Assembly (NCBI RefSeq): GCF_021432085.1
Contig: NZ_CP090366.1
Span: 1,364,001-1,428,000, forward strand
DNA from: Stutzerimonas kunmingensis
Lineage (GTDB): Bacteria > Pseudomonadota > Gammaproteobacteria > Pseudomonadales > Pseudomonadaceae
DNA length: 64,000 nt
Direction: 5' to 3'
In this document: piece after piece, positions 37,367 through 46,031 of the stretch
Numbering within the stretch: position 1 is the first letter of the stretch
Layout of the letters: every line of letters starts with the position of its first letter
Notes under the pieces: model-generated
Seen by the model: only the letters and a program-made list of their open reading frames with translations
What the model was told of the DNA's origin: nothing
Databases searched by the model: none
Position numbers and translations under genes: made by a program

Positions 37367-40300
37367 ATGACCGACGCAACGCCCGCTATCGATACCCTGC
37401 TGAAGAATCTCGACCAGGCCCTGTTCGCTGATCGCCACCGCCTGCGCCGGCAGCTGCACGAGCTGAGAAAGCAGCCGGACGAGGCCAAACTGGCCCAGTG
37501 GCTGGAGCGTTTTCAGGCATCCGCCGCCAAGGTCGAGGCGCGCAGGCAGAGCGTGCCGCGCATTCGCTACGACGATAGCCTGCCAATCGCCGCCAAGCGC
37601 GACGAGATCAAGGCCGCGCTGGAAAAGCATCAGGTGCTGGTAATTGCCGGTGAGACCGGCTCCGGCAAGACCACCCAGCTACCGAAGATCTGCCTGGAGA
37701 TCGGCCGTGGCGTGCACGGGCTGATCGGCCATACTCAGCCGCGCCGGCTTGCGGCACGCAGCGTCGCCACTCGCGTGGCCGAGGAAATCGGCACGCCACT
37801 GGGTGAGCTGGTGGGTTATCAGGTGCGTTTCGAGGATCAGAGCAAGGACAGCTCGCTGATCAAGCTGATGACCGATGGCATCCTGCTGGCCGAGACGCAG
37901 CACGACCGCTTCCTCGAGCGTTACGACACCATCATCGTCGACGAGGCCCACGAGCGTTCGCTGAACATCGACTTCCTGCTCGGTTTTCTCAAGACCCTGC
38001 TGCCGCGGCGGCCGGATCTGAAGGTCATCATCACTTCGGCGACCATCGACCTGCAGCGCTTTTCGGAGCATTTCGACGGTGCGCCCATCGTCGAGGTCTC
38101 CGGGCGTACCTACCCGGTGGAGACCTGGTATCGGCCACTGGCGGCCGAGATCGACGAGGACGGCAACCGGGTGGAGGACGACCTGACCGTCGACCAGGGC
38201 ATCCTCGCCGCGCTGGACGAGATCGCCGCCCACGAGCAGAGCGTCGGCAAGCGCCCCGGCGATGTGCTGGTGTTCCTGCCCGGTGAACGCGAGATTCGCG
38301 ACGCGGCCGAGGTGCTGCGCAAGGCCAATCTGAAGTTCACCGAGGTGCTGCCGCTGTACGCGCGGCTGACGCCGGCCGAGCAGCAGAAGATCTTCCAGCC
38401 GCGACCGGGGCGCAAGATCGTGCTGGCCACCAACGTCGCCGAGACCTCGCTGACCGTGCCCGGTATCCGCTACGTGATCGATTCCGGTACCGCGCGCATC
38501 AGCCGCTACAGCTACCGCGCCAAGGTTCAGCGGCTGCCGATCGAGGCGGTGTCCCAGGCCAGCGCCAACCAGCGCAAGGGGCGCTGCGGGCGGGTCGAGC
38601 CGGGTATCTGCATTCGGCTTTACAGCGAGGAAGACTTCCTCGGCCGGCCGGAATTCACCGATCCGGAGATCCTGCGCACCAACCTCGCCGCGGTGATCCT
38701 GCAGATGCTGCATCTGCGCCTGGGCGACATTCAGGATTTCCCCTTTATCGAGTCGCCGGATGGCAAGGCCATCAGCGACGGCTTCAACCTGTTGCAGGAG
38801 CTCTCGGCGGTCAATCGCGAGAACCAGCTGACCCCGCTGGGCCGCCAGCTGGCGCGCCTGCCGATCGACCCGCGACTGGGTCGCATGCTTCTCGAAGCCG
38901 CACAGCAGGGCAGCCTGGCCGAGGTGCTTATTGTCGCCAGCGCACTCTCGGTGCAGGACGTGCGCGAACGTCCGGCCGACCGCCAGCAGGCCGCCGATCA
39001 GGCCCATGCGCAGTGGAAGGACCCCGACTCGGACTTCGCCGCGCTGATCAATATCTGGCGCGGTTTTGAGGAAAAGCGCCAGGAGCTGGGCTCCAACCCA
39101 CTACGCACCTGGTGCCGGAAGAACTTCCTCAACTATCTGCGTCTGCGTGAATGGCGCGACGCGCATCGCCAGCTGACGCTTATTGCCCGTGAACTCAAGC
39201 TTGGCGCTCCCGCGGAGAATCGCGGTCAAGACCGCTCCCACAAGGGCGGCGATACCCGTGGGAGTGGTCTCGACCGCGAAAAGAACACTGCGGAGCGAGC
39301 ACCGGAACACGCCGGCGCTCCCGCACCGACCACCGACACCAAGGTCAACGTCATCCTACGCCAGCAGGCCGAAGCCAGCGAGGCGGCGCAGAAGGCCAAG
39401 AGCTACGCGGCCGTACACAAGGCGATCCTCGCCGGCCTGCTCAGCCAGATCGGCAACAAGACCGAGGAGGGCGACTTCCTCGGCGCGCGCCAGCGGCGCT
39501 TCTGGGTGCATCCCTCCAGCGTGATCGGGCGCAAGAAGCCCAACTGGCTGATGGCCGCCGAGCTGGTGGAAACCACCAAGCTGTTCGCGCGCATGGTCGC
39601 CAAGATCGAGCCCGACTGGATCGAGCCACTGGCCGGCCACCTGATCAAGAAGAACCACTTCGAGCCGCACTGGGAGAAGAAGCGCGGACAGGTGGTGGCC
39701 TACGAACAGGTAACGCTCTACGGCATGATCGTCGTTGGCCGTCGGCCCGTGCATTACGGCCCCATCGATCCGCCCGCTGCCCGCGAGCTGTTCATCCGCG
39801 AAGGGCTGGTACGCGGCGAGATGCACAGCCGTGCGCGAGCGCTCAGCGCCAATCGCGAGCTGCTCGAGCGCCTCGACGAGCTGGAAGCCAAGGCACGCCG
39901 CCGCGACATCCTCGCCGATGAGGAAACCCTGTTCGACTACTACGCTGCGCGGCTGCCGGCGGACATCTACCAGACCGCCAGTTTCGAGAACTGGTACAAG
40001 CGCGAAAGCGCGAAAGACCCGCAGCTGCTGATCATGCGCGAGGAAGACGTGCTCGCCCGCGAGGCCAGCGAAGTCACCGCTGCGCAGTACCCGGATTACC
40101 TGCGCATCGGCGAGCTGCAGTTGCCGCTGGAATACCATTTCGAGCCCAACCACCCGCGCGATGGCGTGACCTTGCGCGTGCCGGCGCCGCTGTTGCCGCA
40201 ATTGCGCAGCGAGCGGCTCGACTGGCTGGTACCGGGGCTGCTGGAAACGAAGGCGGTGGCGCTGGTGCGCAACCTGCCCAAGGCACTGCGCAAGAACTTC

Positions 40301-41455
40301 GTGCCGGTGCCGGATTTCGTCGGCGCCGCGCTGGCCAAGATCACCTTCGGTGAAGGCGCGCTGCCGGAGGCGCTGGGCCGTGAACTGCTGCGCATGACTG
40401 GTGCACGCGTATCGGACGACGCCTGGGCCGAGGCGGCAGCCGGTCTGGAAAGCCATCTGAAGATGAACATCGAGGTGGTCGACGCCCGCGGCAAGTTCCT
40501 CGGTGAGGGGCGTGATCTGGCTGAGCTCACCGCGCGCTTCGCCGAGGCCAGCCAGGCCGCCCTGGCGCCGCAGCAGCAGAAGGCCGAACAGAAGCCGGTC
40601 GAAGCCAAGGGTTTTGCCCAGGTCGCAGAAAAGGCCCAGGCGAAGATGGCCGGGCTGTCGATGACCGTCTACCCGGCGCTGGTGGAAGAGGCAGGGGTGG
40701 TCAAGGAAGGCCGTTTCCCGACCCAGGCCGAGGCCGAGTGGCAACATCGTCGCGCGCTGCAGCGCCTGTTGTTGCAGCAGCTGGCGGAGCCGGCCAAGTA
40801 CCTGCGCAACAAGCTGCCGGGGCTCACCGAACTGGGCCTGCTCTACCGTGACATGGGCAAGGTCGATGCGTTGGTCGAGGACATCCTGCTGGCCAGCCTC
40901 GACAGCTGCATCCTCGACGGCGAAGCCCAGCTACCGCGTGACGGCGCCGCACTGGCGTCCCTGGCCGAGCGCAAGCGCGGCGACTGGACCGCGCATGCCG
41001 AACGCCTGGCGCGCCTGACGCTGGAAATACTCAAGCACTGGCACGGCCTGCAGAAGCGCTTCAAGGGCAAGATCGACCTGGCCCAGGCGGTGGCGCTCAA
41101 CGACATCAAGGCGCAGCTGGGCAACCTGGTCTATCCGGGCTTTGTTCGCGAAACGCCTGCCGAGTGGCTGAAGGAGTACCCGCGCTACCTCAAGGCCATC
41201 GAGCAACGCTTCGAGAAGATCGGTGCGCAGCTGCAGCGTGATCGCGTCTGGTCCGGCGAACTGGCCGGCTACTGGGAGCAGTACCAGACACGCCTGAAGA
41301 AGCACTTGCAGGAAGGCAAGCGCGATGCCGAGCTGGCACTGTATCGCTGGATGCTCGAGGAATATCGCGTCTCGCTCTGGGCACAGCAGCTTGGCACCAG
41401 GATGGCGGTTTCGGACAAGCGCCTGAACAAGCAGTGGAGCCAGGTCGAGCCCTGA
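37367..41455 (+). CDS. hrpA: ATP-dependent RNA helicase HrpA, with a REP-derived in-frame insertion
   Basis: 1362 aa; HrpA is normally about 1300. DEAH-box helicase: motif I GETGSGKTTQLPK near residue 95, motif II VDEAHERS near 192, motif III SATID, motif V TNVAETSLTVPGI and motif VI QRKGRCGR near 404, followed by the HA2/OB-fold and the long DUF3418 C-terminal region typical of HrpA. Residues about 613-649 are a Gly/Arg/His-rich 37-residue insert between two GAPA repeats, which is encoded by a REP inverted repeat (see 39203-39324). HrpA helps rescue stalled ribosomes and process certain mRNAs. The ATG at 37367 is chosen; the 70 codons upstream in frame overlap the aminopeptidase gene and are rejected. 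Confidence 0.95.
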   Translation: MTDATPAIDTLLKNLDQALFADRHRLRRQLHELRKQPDEAKLAQWLERFQASAAKVEARRQSVPRIRYDDSLPIAAKRDEIKAALEKHQVLVIAGETGSGKTTQLPKICLEIGRGVHGLIGHTQPRRLAARSVATRVAEEIGTPLGELVGYQVRFEDQSKDSSLIKLMTDGILLAETQHDRFLERYDTIIVDEAHERSLNIDFLLGFLKTLLPRRPDLKVIITSATIDLQRFSEHFDGAPIVEVSGRTYPVETWYRPLAAEIDEDGNRVEDDLTVDQGILAALDEIAAHEQSVGKRPGDVLVFLPGEREIRDAAEVLRKANLKFTEVLPLYARLTPAEQQKIFQPRPGRKIVLATNVAETSLTVPGIRYVIDSGTARISRYSYRAKVQRLPIEAVSQASANQRKGRCGRVEPGICIRLYSEEDFLGRPEFTDPEILRTNLAAVILQMLHLRLGDIQDFPFIESPDGKAISDGFNLLQELSAVNRENQLTPLGRQLARLPIDPRLGRMLLEAAQQGSLAEVLIVASALSVQDVRERPADRQQAADQAHAQWKDPDSDFAALINIWRGFEEKRQELGSNPLRTWCRKNFLNYLRLREWRDAHRQLTLIARELKLGAPAENRGQDRSHKGGDTRGSGLDREKNTAERAPEHAGAPAPTTDTKVNVILRQQAEASEAAQKAKSYAAVHKAILAGLLSQIGNKTEEGDFLGARQRRFWVHPSSVIGRKKPNWLMAAELVETTKLFARMVAKIEPDWIEPLAGHLIKKNHFEPHWEKKRGQVVAYEQVTLYGMIVVGRRPVHYGPIDPPAARELFIREGLVRGEMHSRARALSANRELLERLDELEAKARRRDILADEETLFDYYAARLPADIYQTASFENWYKRESAKDPQLLIMREEDVLAREASEVTAAQYPDYLRIGELQLPLEYHFEPNHPRDGVTLRVPAPLLPQLRSERLDWLVPGLLETKAVALVRNLPKALRKNFVPVPDFVGAALAKITFGEGALPEALGRELLRMTGARVSDDAWAEAAAGLESHLKMNIEVVDARGKFLGEGRDLAELTARFAEASQAALAPQQQKAEQKPVEAKGFAQVAEKAQAKMAGLSMTVYPALVEEAGVVKEGRFPTQAEAEWQHRRALQRLLLQQLAEPAKYLRNKLPGLTELGLLYRDMGKVDALVEDILLASLDSCILDGEAQLPRDGAALASLAERKRGDWTAHAERLARLTLEILKHWHGLQKRFKGKIDLAQAVALNDIKAQLGNLVYPGFVRETPAEWLKEYPRYLKAIEQRFEKIGAQLQRDRVWSGELAGYWEQYQTRLKKHLQEGKRDAELALYRWMLEEYRVSLWAQQLGTRMAVSDKRLNKQWSQVEP
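39203..39324. repeat. REP pair (REPIN-like) inserted in the hrpA coding sequence, flanked by 11-bp direct repeats
   Basis: Arms CGCGGTCAAGACCGCTCCCA plus C (39221-39241) and GTGGGAGTGGTCTCGACCGC plus G (39258-39278) are inverted copies with 19 of 21 matches, 16 bases apart; the core resembles the Pseudomonas REP consensus (GTGGGAGCGG...TGACCGCG). The direct repeat GGCGCTCCCGC occurs at 39203-39213 and again at 39314-39324, so one repeat plus the insert is 111 bp, exactly 37 codons. No stop is created. Confidence 0.85.
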
Positions 41456-41493
41456 GGTCGGGGCTGGCACGAATCGTCAATCGCAGGAAGCCC

Positions 41494-42387
41494 ATGGAAA
41501 CTCGCAACAGGCTGGCGGGCGTCGCCGGCTCGCTCGCCGCATCGACGCTCTTCGCAACGCTGTATTACTACACGTCGCTGCTCGAGCCGCTGAGTGGCCA
41601 GCAGATCTACGGCTGGCGCATTCTGCTCACCGCACCCTGCCTGGCGTTGCTACTGCTCGCCATCGGTCGCTGGGGCGAAGTCCGCGAGATTCTGGTGCGC
41701 CTGCCAGCCGAACCGCGGCTGTGGCTAGCGCTGCCGCTGTCTTCGGCGCTGGTCGGCTTGCAGCTGTGGCTGTTCATGTGGGCGCCGATCAACGGCCACG
41801 GGCTGGACGTTTCGCTCGGCTACTTTCTGCTGCCGCTGACACTGGTACTTACCGGGCGCCTGGTTTTCGGCGAAACGATCAGTCGATTGCAACGCCTGGC
41901 CTGTCTGCTGGCGGCTGTGGGCGTGGGCAACCAGCTGCTATTGGCTTCGTCACTGTCATGGCCGGTACTCGCCGTTGCCCTGGGCTACCCGTGCTACTTC
42001 GTTCTGCGCCGCAAGCTCGGCACCGCCAGTCTTGGCGGGCTCTGGGTCGACCTGGTCATCAGCTTGCCGGTTGCTGCGCTGTTCGTCCTAGGCAGCGGTG
42101 AAACGTTGAACCTGCTTGCCGGCAATCCCCGCCTGACATTGCTGATCGCCGGCCTGGGCGCGCTCAGCGCGCTGGCGCTGGGGCTGATGATCAACGCCAG
42201 CAAATACCTCAGCCTGACCCTGTTCGGCCTGCTCAGCTATGTCGAGCCGGTACTGTTGGTGGTCGTGGCGCTGCTGCTTGGCGAGAGCATCGCGCCGGAC
42301 CAGTGGCTGACCTACGGGGCGATCTGGGCGGCGATTGTGGTGTTGGTCCTCGAAGGATTGCGGGCGCTGCGTCGGGGGCGAGGGTAG
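41494..42387 (+). CDS. rarD: EamA-family permease, RarD-like
   Basis: 297 aa with about ten hydrophobic spans, the drug/metabolite transporter fold. The N-terminus GVAGSLAASTLFATLYYYTSLL followed by GQQIYGWRILLTAPCL resembles RarD (which usually has the EILAHRxxWS-type motif there), and GYFLLPLTLVLTGRLVFGE and the C-terminal LFGLLSYVEPVLLVVVALLLGE are typical. The substrate is unknown. It begins 38 bases after hrpA with AGGAAG upstream and could be co-transcribed with it. I keep apart RarD family membership (likely) and any transport role (unknown). Confidence 0.78.
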   Translation: METRNRLAGVAGSLAASTLFATLYYYTSLLEPLSGQQIYGWRILLTAPCLALLLLAIGRWGEVREILVRLPAEPRLWLALPLSSALVGLQLWLFMWAPINGHGLDVSLGYFLLPLTLVLTGRLVFGETISRLQRLACLLAAVGVGNQLLLASSLSWPVLAVALGYPCYFVLRRKLGTASLGGLWVDLVISLPVAALFVLGSGETLNLLAGNPRLTLLIAGLGALSALALGLMINASKYLSLTLFGLLSYVEPVLLVVVALLLGESIAPDQWLTYGAIWAAIVVLVLEGLRALRRGRG

Positions 42388-42488
42388 CGTTGGTAGTCAT
42401 TGATCAGGTGCCGAGGTTTCATCGGGCAGGCGCCGGCTGCTAGGGCAGAAAGCGGCACTGCATGGCCGCCGCTCAAGCCTGTTAGTTG

Positions 42489-43340
42489 CTAGATCATCTG
42501 CTGCGCAACCAGCCCGGCGACAATGGCCAGCCCCAGCGCGCCGAGCAGCATGCCAAGGCGCCATGCGGATTTACCTGGCTCACGAGCAGGAGCGGCGGCA
42601 ACAGGTGCCGCCGCGTGCAGCGGGTTCGGCGTGGCAGGGCGGGGGCGGGAAGGTTTCGGCTGGGGGGCGACCGTGGCGGGCAGGTCGGTGGCGCGGACGA
42701 ATACGGTAGCGTCTTCGTCGACGACTTCCGGGGTGCTGACCTTGGGCCCGATCACCAGCAGTGTGGTATTGCCCAGCTGGATCTGGTCGCCCGGCTGCAG
42801 CACAGCGGTCGTGACCTTCTCGCGGTTCACCAGCAGGCCGTTGGCTGAGGCCAGGTCCTTCACTTCCAGCACATCGCCCTTGAGGTAGAACTCGGCGTGG
42901 CGGCGGGACAGCTCCGCATCGCTGAAGCAGAGTTCGCATTTCACCGAGCGGCCAAAGGTCATCGAGCCGGTGATGTGGTACTTGTGGCCCTGGTTCTCGC
43001 CCTTGACCACCTGCAACAGCCAGCGCGGGGCGCTCGCCACCTTGGCGCCGGCCTTGGCCGGATCGACGATCTGCAGTTCCAGCGCGCCCAGGCGCAGGCG
43101 GTCGCCGGAACGAATCTGGTAGTGCTCGCCGACCTTCTCGTCATTGACGTAGGTGCCGCCAGGCGTGCCGAGGTCGGTGAGGTAATAGAAGCGGTTTTCC
43201 AGCAGCAGTTCGGCGTGAAATGGCGCGACCCCGGTGTCGTTGGCCACCAGTTTGTTGCTGCGGTCCGAACCGAGGGTGAAGCGTTCATCGGCAAGCCAGA
43301 CCGGACTTTGGCGATTGTCAGCGAAGTGGATCCTGAGCAT
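42489..43340 (-). CDS. Membrane-anchored protein with two FHA domains
   Basis: 283 aa. First FHA domain about residues 6-92 (FTLGSDRSNKLV, FHAELLLEN, GTPGGTYVND) and second about 108-195 (MTFGRSVKCELCFSD, LSRRHAEFYLKG, SANGLLVN). Both have the Arg/Ser/His/Asn phosphothreonine-binding pattern, the second more canonical. A Pro/Ala-rich linker leads to one hydrophobic C-terminal helix (LGMLLGALGLAIVAGLVAQ) that would anchor the domains in the inner membrane facing the cytoplasm. It lies downstream of a Ser/Thr kinase and a PP2C phosphatase, so it probably binds the kinase's phosphothreonine products. A later start than the first in-frame Met is chosen, because MLRIHFADN begins the domain. Confidence 0.88.
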   Translation of the reverse strand: MLRIHFADNRQSPVWLADERFTLGSDRSNKLVANDTGVAPFHAELLLENRFYYLTDLGTPGGTYVNDEKVGEHYQIRSGDRLRLGALELQIVDPAKAGAKVASAPRWLLQVVKGENQGHKYHITGSMTFGRSVKCELCFSDAELSRRHAEFYLKGDVLEVKDLASANGLLVNREKVTTAVLQPGDQIQLGNTTLLVIGPKVSTPEVVDEDATVFVRATDLPATVAPQPKPSRPRPATPNPLHAAAPVAAAPAREPGKSAWRLGMLLGALGLAIVAGLVAQQMI

Positions 43341-43397
43341 GGCGCGGTACCTTTTAGCGGAGCGGGCGACGGTCTGAGCCAAACGGCGCTCGGCGAA

Positions 43398-44945
43398 TTA
43401 TTGGTTGAATATCCGGTTCCACAGGCGCTTGACCGGGTTGGCCGGCGCTTGCGAGGTCTGCGTGTTGGTCGGCGCGGCGCGTGAGGTGCTGGCCGTTGTG
43501 CGTTTCACCGGGCGCGGGGCCCGGGCCTTGGCAACCCGCTGAGCATGCGCGTCGTGCAGCGCGAGCAGGGGCGCATAGTCCGGGGTGGCTTCCAGCCCCT
43601 GCTGGATGTACTCCAGCGCAAGGGCGAACTCGCGGCGCCCGTAGGCTGCTTCGGCTAGCTCGACATAACGCTCGCTGACCTGTACCAGCCCGTTGCGGGC
43701 CACCTCGTTTTCCGGCAACCAGCCCAGCACCTGCTGGTAGTAGTGCACCGCGCTGTCTTCGGCGGGTTGCAGCAACTGATCGTTTGCCAGCCGTTGCGCC
43801 GCCAGTTCCAGTGCCTGGGCGATGCGCGCATCGAGCACGCGGCGTATGCCGTCGAGGGCCTCGACATTGTCCGAATCCAGGCGCAGGGCCTGGCGGTAGT
43901 AGTAGTCGGCATTGTCGAACGCCGGTGCAGTCAGTTGCCCCTCATCCAGGCGTGCCTCGGCGCGCGTGAGGTAGTCGTTGATGCGGCTGTATTGCAGCCA
44001 CTGGTAGCCGCCGGCGGCCAATGCGGCGACTGTCACGATCAGCGCCGCACCGATCACCGCCCAGCGTCCGATGCCACGACGTCGACGGCGGCGTCTTGTC
44101 GGCGCCTCGATGAATGCCGCCGGTGCGATGCGGGTCTGGTCCATGTCCGGCTCGGTGAGCGTGTCGATGGCTGCCAGCAGCTCACGGCAATTGCCGAAGC
44201 GCTCATCCGGCTGCTTGGCCAGCATGCGGTCGAGCAGTGGCTGGTAGGGCGCGAGCGCTGGCGGCAGTTGCGGCAAGGGCATCTGCAGGTGGTTGAGCAC
44301 GGTTTGCGGATAGCTGCTGGCGCGGAACGGGTTGGTCCCGGTGAGCATCTCGGCGAGTATCACGCCGAGGCTGTAGATGTCGCTGCGGGCATCGAGTGGC
44401 TGGCACTGGGCCTGCTCCGGGCTGCTGTAGGCAGGGCTGCCGACGGCGATGCCGAAGTGGGTGAGCTCGTTATCCAGCTCTACGGCCTTGGCTACGCCGA
44501 AGTCGGTGAGCACCACGCTGCCGTCGTCACGGAAGAGGATATTGGCTGGCTTCACGTCTCTATGGACTAGCCCGCCGTCGTGCACCACCGCCAGGCCGCC
44601 GGCCAGCTGACGGATGATGTCCAGCGCGCGCGATGGTGAGAAGACGATGCCGCGGTGTTGCGCCAGGTCGCCCCCGCCGAGGTATTCCATGGCCAGGTAG
44701 TGCCGGCCATCGGCGATCTGGCCGATGTCGTGGATGGTGATGATGGCCGGGTGGCGCAGCGAGGCGACGATATGGCCTTCCTGGATGAAGCGCTCGGTGA
44801 ACGCTGCATCTTCCGTGCGCAACAGCACCTTGACGGCCACCTCGCGATCCAGCGACAGCTGGGTGGCCAGATAGACCTCGGCCATTCCGCCTTTTCCGAG
44901 CCGCTTGTGCAGGCGATAGCCCGGTATTTCCAGCATCCGATGCAT
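43398..44945 (-). CDS. Membrane Ser/Thr protein kinase, PpkA-like, with TPR-like C-terminus
   Basis: 515 aa. Hanks-type kinase domain about residues 9-275: glycine loop GKGGMAEVY, catalytic Lys in VAVKVL, HRDVKPAN loop, DFGVAK, and GSPAYSSPEQ in the activation segment. A basic patch RRRRRRR precedes one membrane span (about 297-320, VIGAALIVTVAALAAGGY). The remaining part is helical with TPR-like spacing and ends in a basic tail. It forms a signalling unit with the adjacent PP2C (upstream) and FHA protein (downstream), all on the minus strand with short gaps. Starts at M1 or M4 are both possible. Confidence 0.9.
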   Translation of the reverse strand: MHRMLEIPGYRLHKRLGKGGMAEVYLATQLSLDREVAVKVLLRTEDAAFTERFIQEGHIVASLRHPAIITIHDIGQIADGRHYLAMEYLGGGDLAQHRGIVFSPSRALDIIRQLAGGLAVVHDGGLVHRDVKPANILFRDDGSVVLTDFGVAKAVELDNELTHFGIAVGSPAYSSPEQAQCQPLDARSDIYSLGVILAEMLTGTNPFRASSYPQTVLNHLQMPLPQLPPALAPYQPLLDRMLAKQPDERFGNCRELLAAIDTLTEPDMDQTRIAPAAFIEAPTRRRRRRRGIGRWAVIGAALIVTVAALAAGGYQWLQYSRINDYLTRAEARLDEGQLTAPAFDNADYYYRQALRLDSDNVEALDGIRRVLDARIAQALELAAQRLANDQLLQPAEDSAVHYYQQVLGWLPENEVARNGLVQVSERYVELAEAAYGRREFALALEYIQQGLEATPDYAPLLALHDAHAQRVAKARAPRPVKRTTASTSRAAPTNTQTSQAPANPVKRLWNRIFNQ

Positions 44946-44964
44946 TGTAGAAACTCGCGCTTGC

Positions 44965-45741
44965 TTACGACTTGAGGGGTTTTAACAGCATGTTGATGAA
45001 GCGCCGCCCGCGGGACTCGGCCGCCGGGAGGGGGGCGGTGCGGCCGATCACGATGCAGGAGATGTTGTCGCGGCCGCCGTGTTCATTGGCCTGGTCGATC
45101 AGCTGTTCCACCAGGTTCTCGAGGGTATCGGCAAAGGTGCAGCTGGCATGGATCTGCGCGTCGGTCAGCTCGTTGGTCAGGCCGTCACTGCATAGCAGCA
45201 GCAGCTCGCCGGGCTTGAGGGTGCCGCTGTGCGCACCGACTTCCAGCGGCGCCTCGCGTCCCAGGCAGCGCAGGATGATGTTGCGCCAGGCGTGGCCTTG
45301 AGCCTCGGCCGGCTTCAGCTCCCCGGCGTCGATCATCATCTGCACCCAACTATGGTCCCGCGTAAGCTGCTCGATACCGTTGGAGGTGACCAGATAGGCG
45401 CGGCTGTCGCCGACCCAGGTGAGTTCGAAGTCGGCACCCGTGAAATGTGCTGCGACCAGCGTGGTGCCCATGCCGTCGTCCACAGCCGCGTCAAGTACTG
45501 CCTGGTTGGCGTGCTGAACCGCTGTCTGCAGCGGATTGCCGCCCTCGATCGCCTGCTGCAGCGCAGACAGTGCCAGGCTGCTTGCAACCTCCCCGCATTG
45601 ATGCCCACCCATGCCGTCGGCGATGGCCCAGAGCCCCAGCTCCGGCGCGCAGAGCAGTGCATCTTCATTATGGCTGCGCCTGCGCCCTGGCGAGCTTTGC
45701 CCGGCGTAGTCCAGCAATGAATCAGAAAGGGTAGGTTGCAT
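44965..45741 (-). CDS. PP2C-family protein phosphatase (PppA/Stp1-like)
   Basis: 258 aa metal-dependent phosphatase. The conserved motifs are SHNEDALLCAPELGLWAIADGM (here split: SHNEDALL, AIADGMGGH), GMGTTLVAAHF, WVGDSRAYLV, LLLCSDGLTNEL and GGRDNISCIVI; their Asp residues bind the two metals. It removes phosphate from the Ser/Thr kinase's targets. It is the first gene of the phosphatase-kinase-FHA set. The in-frame Met 34 codons upstream is rejected because the intervening residues are Arg-rich and unlike the family; the ribosome binding site of the chosen start is weak. Confidence 0.9.
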   Translation of the reverse strand: MQPTLSDSLLDYAGQSSPGRRRSHNEDALLCAPELGLWAIADGMGGHQCGEVASSLALSALQQAIEGGNPLQTAVQHANQAVLDAAVDDGMGTTLVAAHFTGADFELTWVGDSRAYLVTSNGIEQLTRDHSWVQMMIDAGELKPAEAQGHAWRNIILRCLGREAPLEVGAHSGTLKPGELLLLCSDGLTNELTDAQIHASCTFADTLENLVEQLIDQANEHGGRDNISCIVIGRTAPLPAAESRGRRFINMLLKPLKS

Positions 45742-46031
45742 GCGAGGGCCTGCGGCACGACGTCGAGCGAGCATGATGCGTGGGGCTCGTAGGGCTGTCA
45801 TCGACCAGCACCGCGACAAGCGCAAAACTGTTAACTCGCGCAAAGGGCAGCTTTATTTTTCGGCTGTTATCCGCGAATGCTGGTAGCCCGATATGAGCAA
45901 GCGCGTTCACGCAAACCGGCCAGCTAAAAGTTACTATTGCTGGCGCTGCTTCCCTGTAGTCTCGGCTTCCGCTCCTCACTGACACACCTGTCGTCGCTAC
46001 AACCATCCGTTTCAGTCACGAGGAGCAAACC

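Noticed and set aside
39203..39324. Frameshift or pseudogene in hrpA
   Set aside because: The insertion keeps the frame and all helicase motifs are intact on both sides.
42489..45741. Remnant of a type VI secretion cluster
   Set aside because: No Tss, ClpV, Hcp or VgrG gene or fragment is visible on either side.
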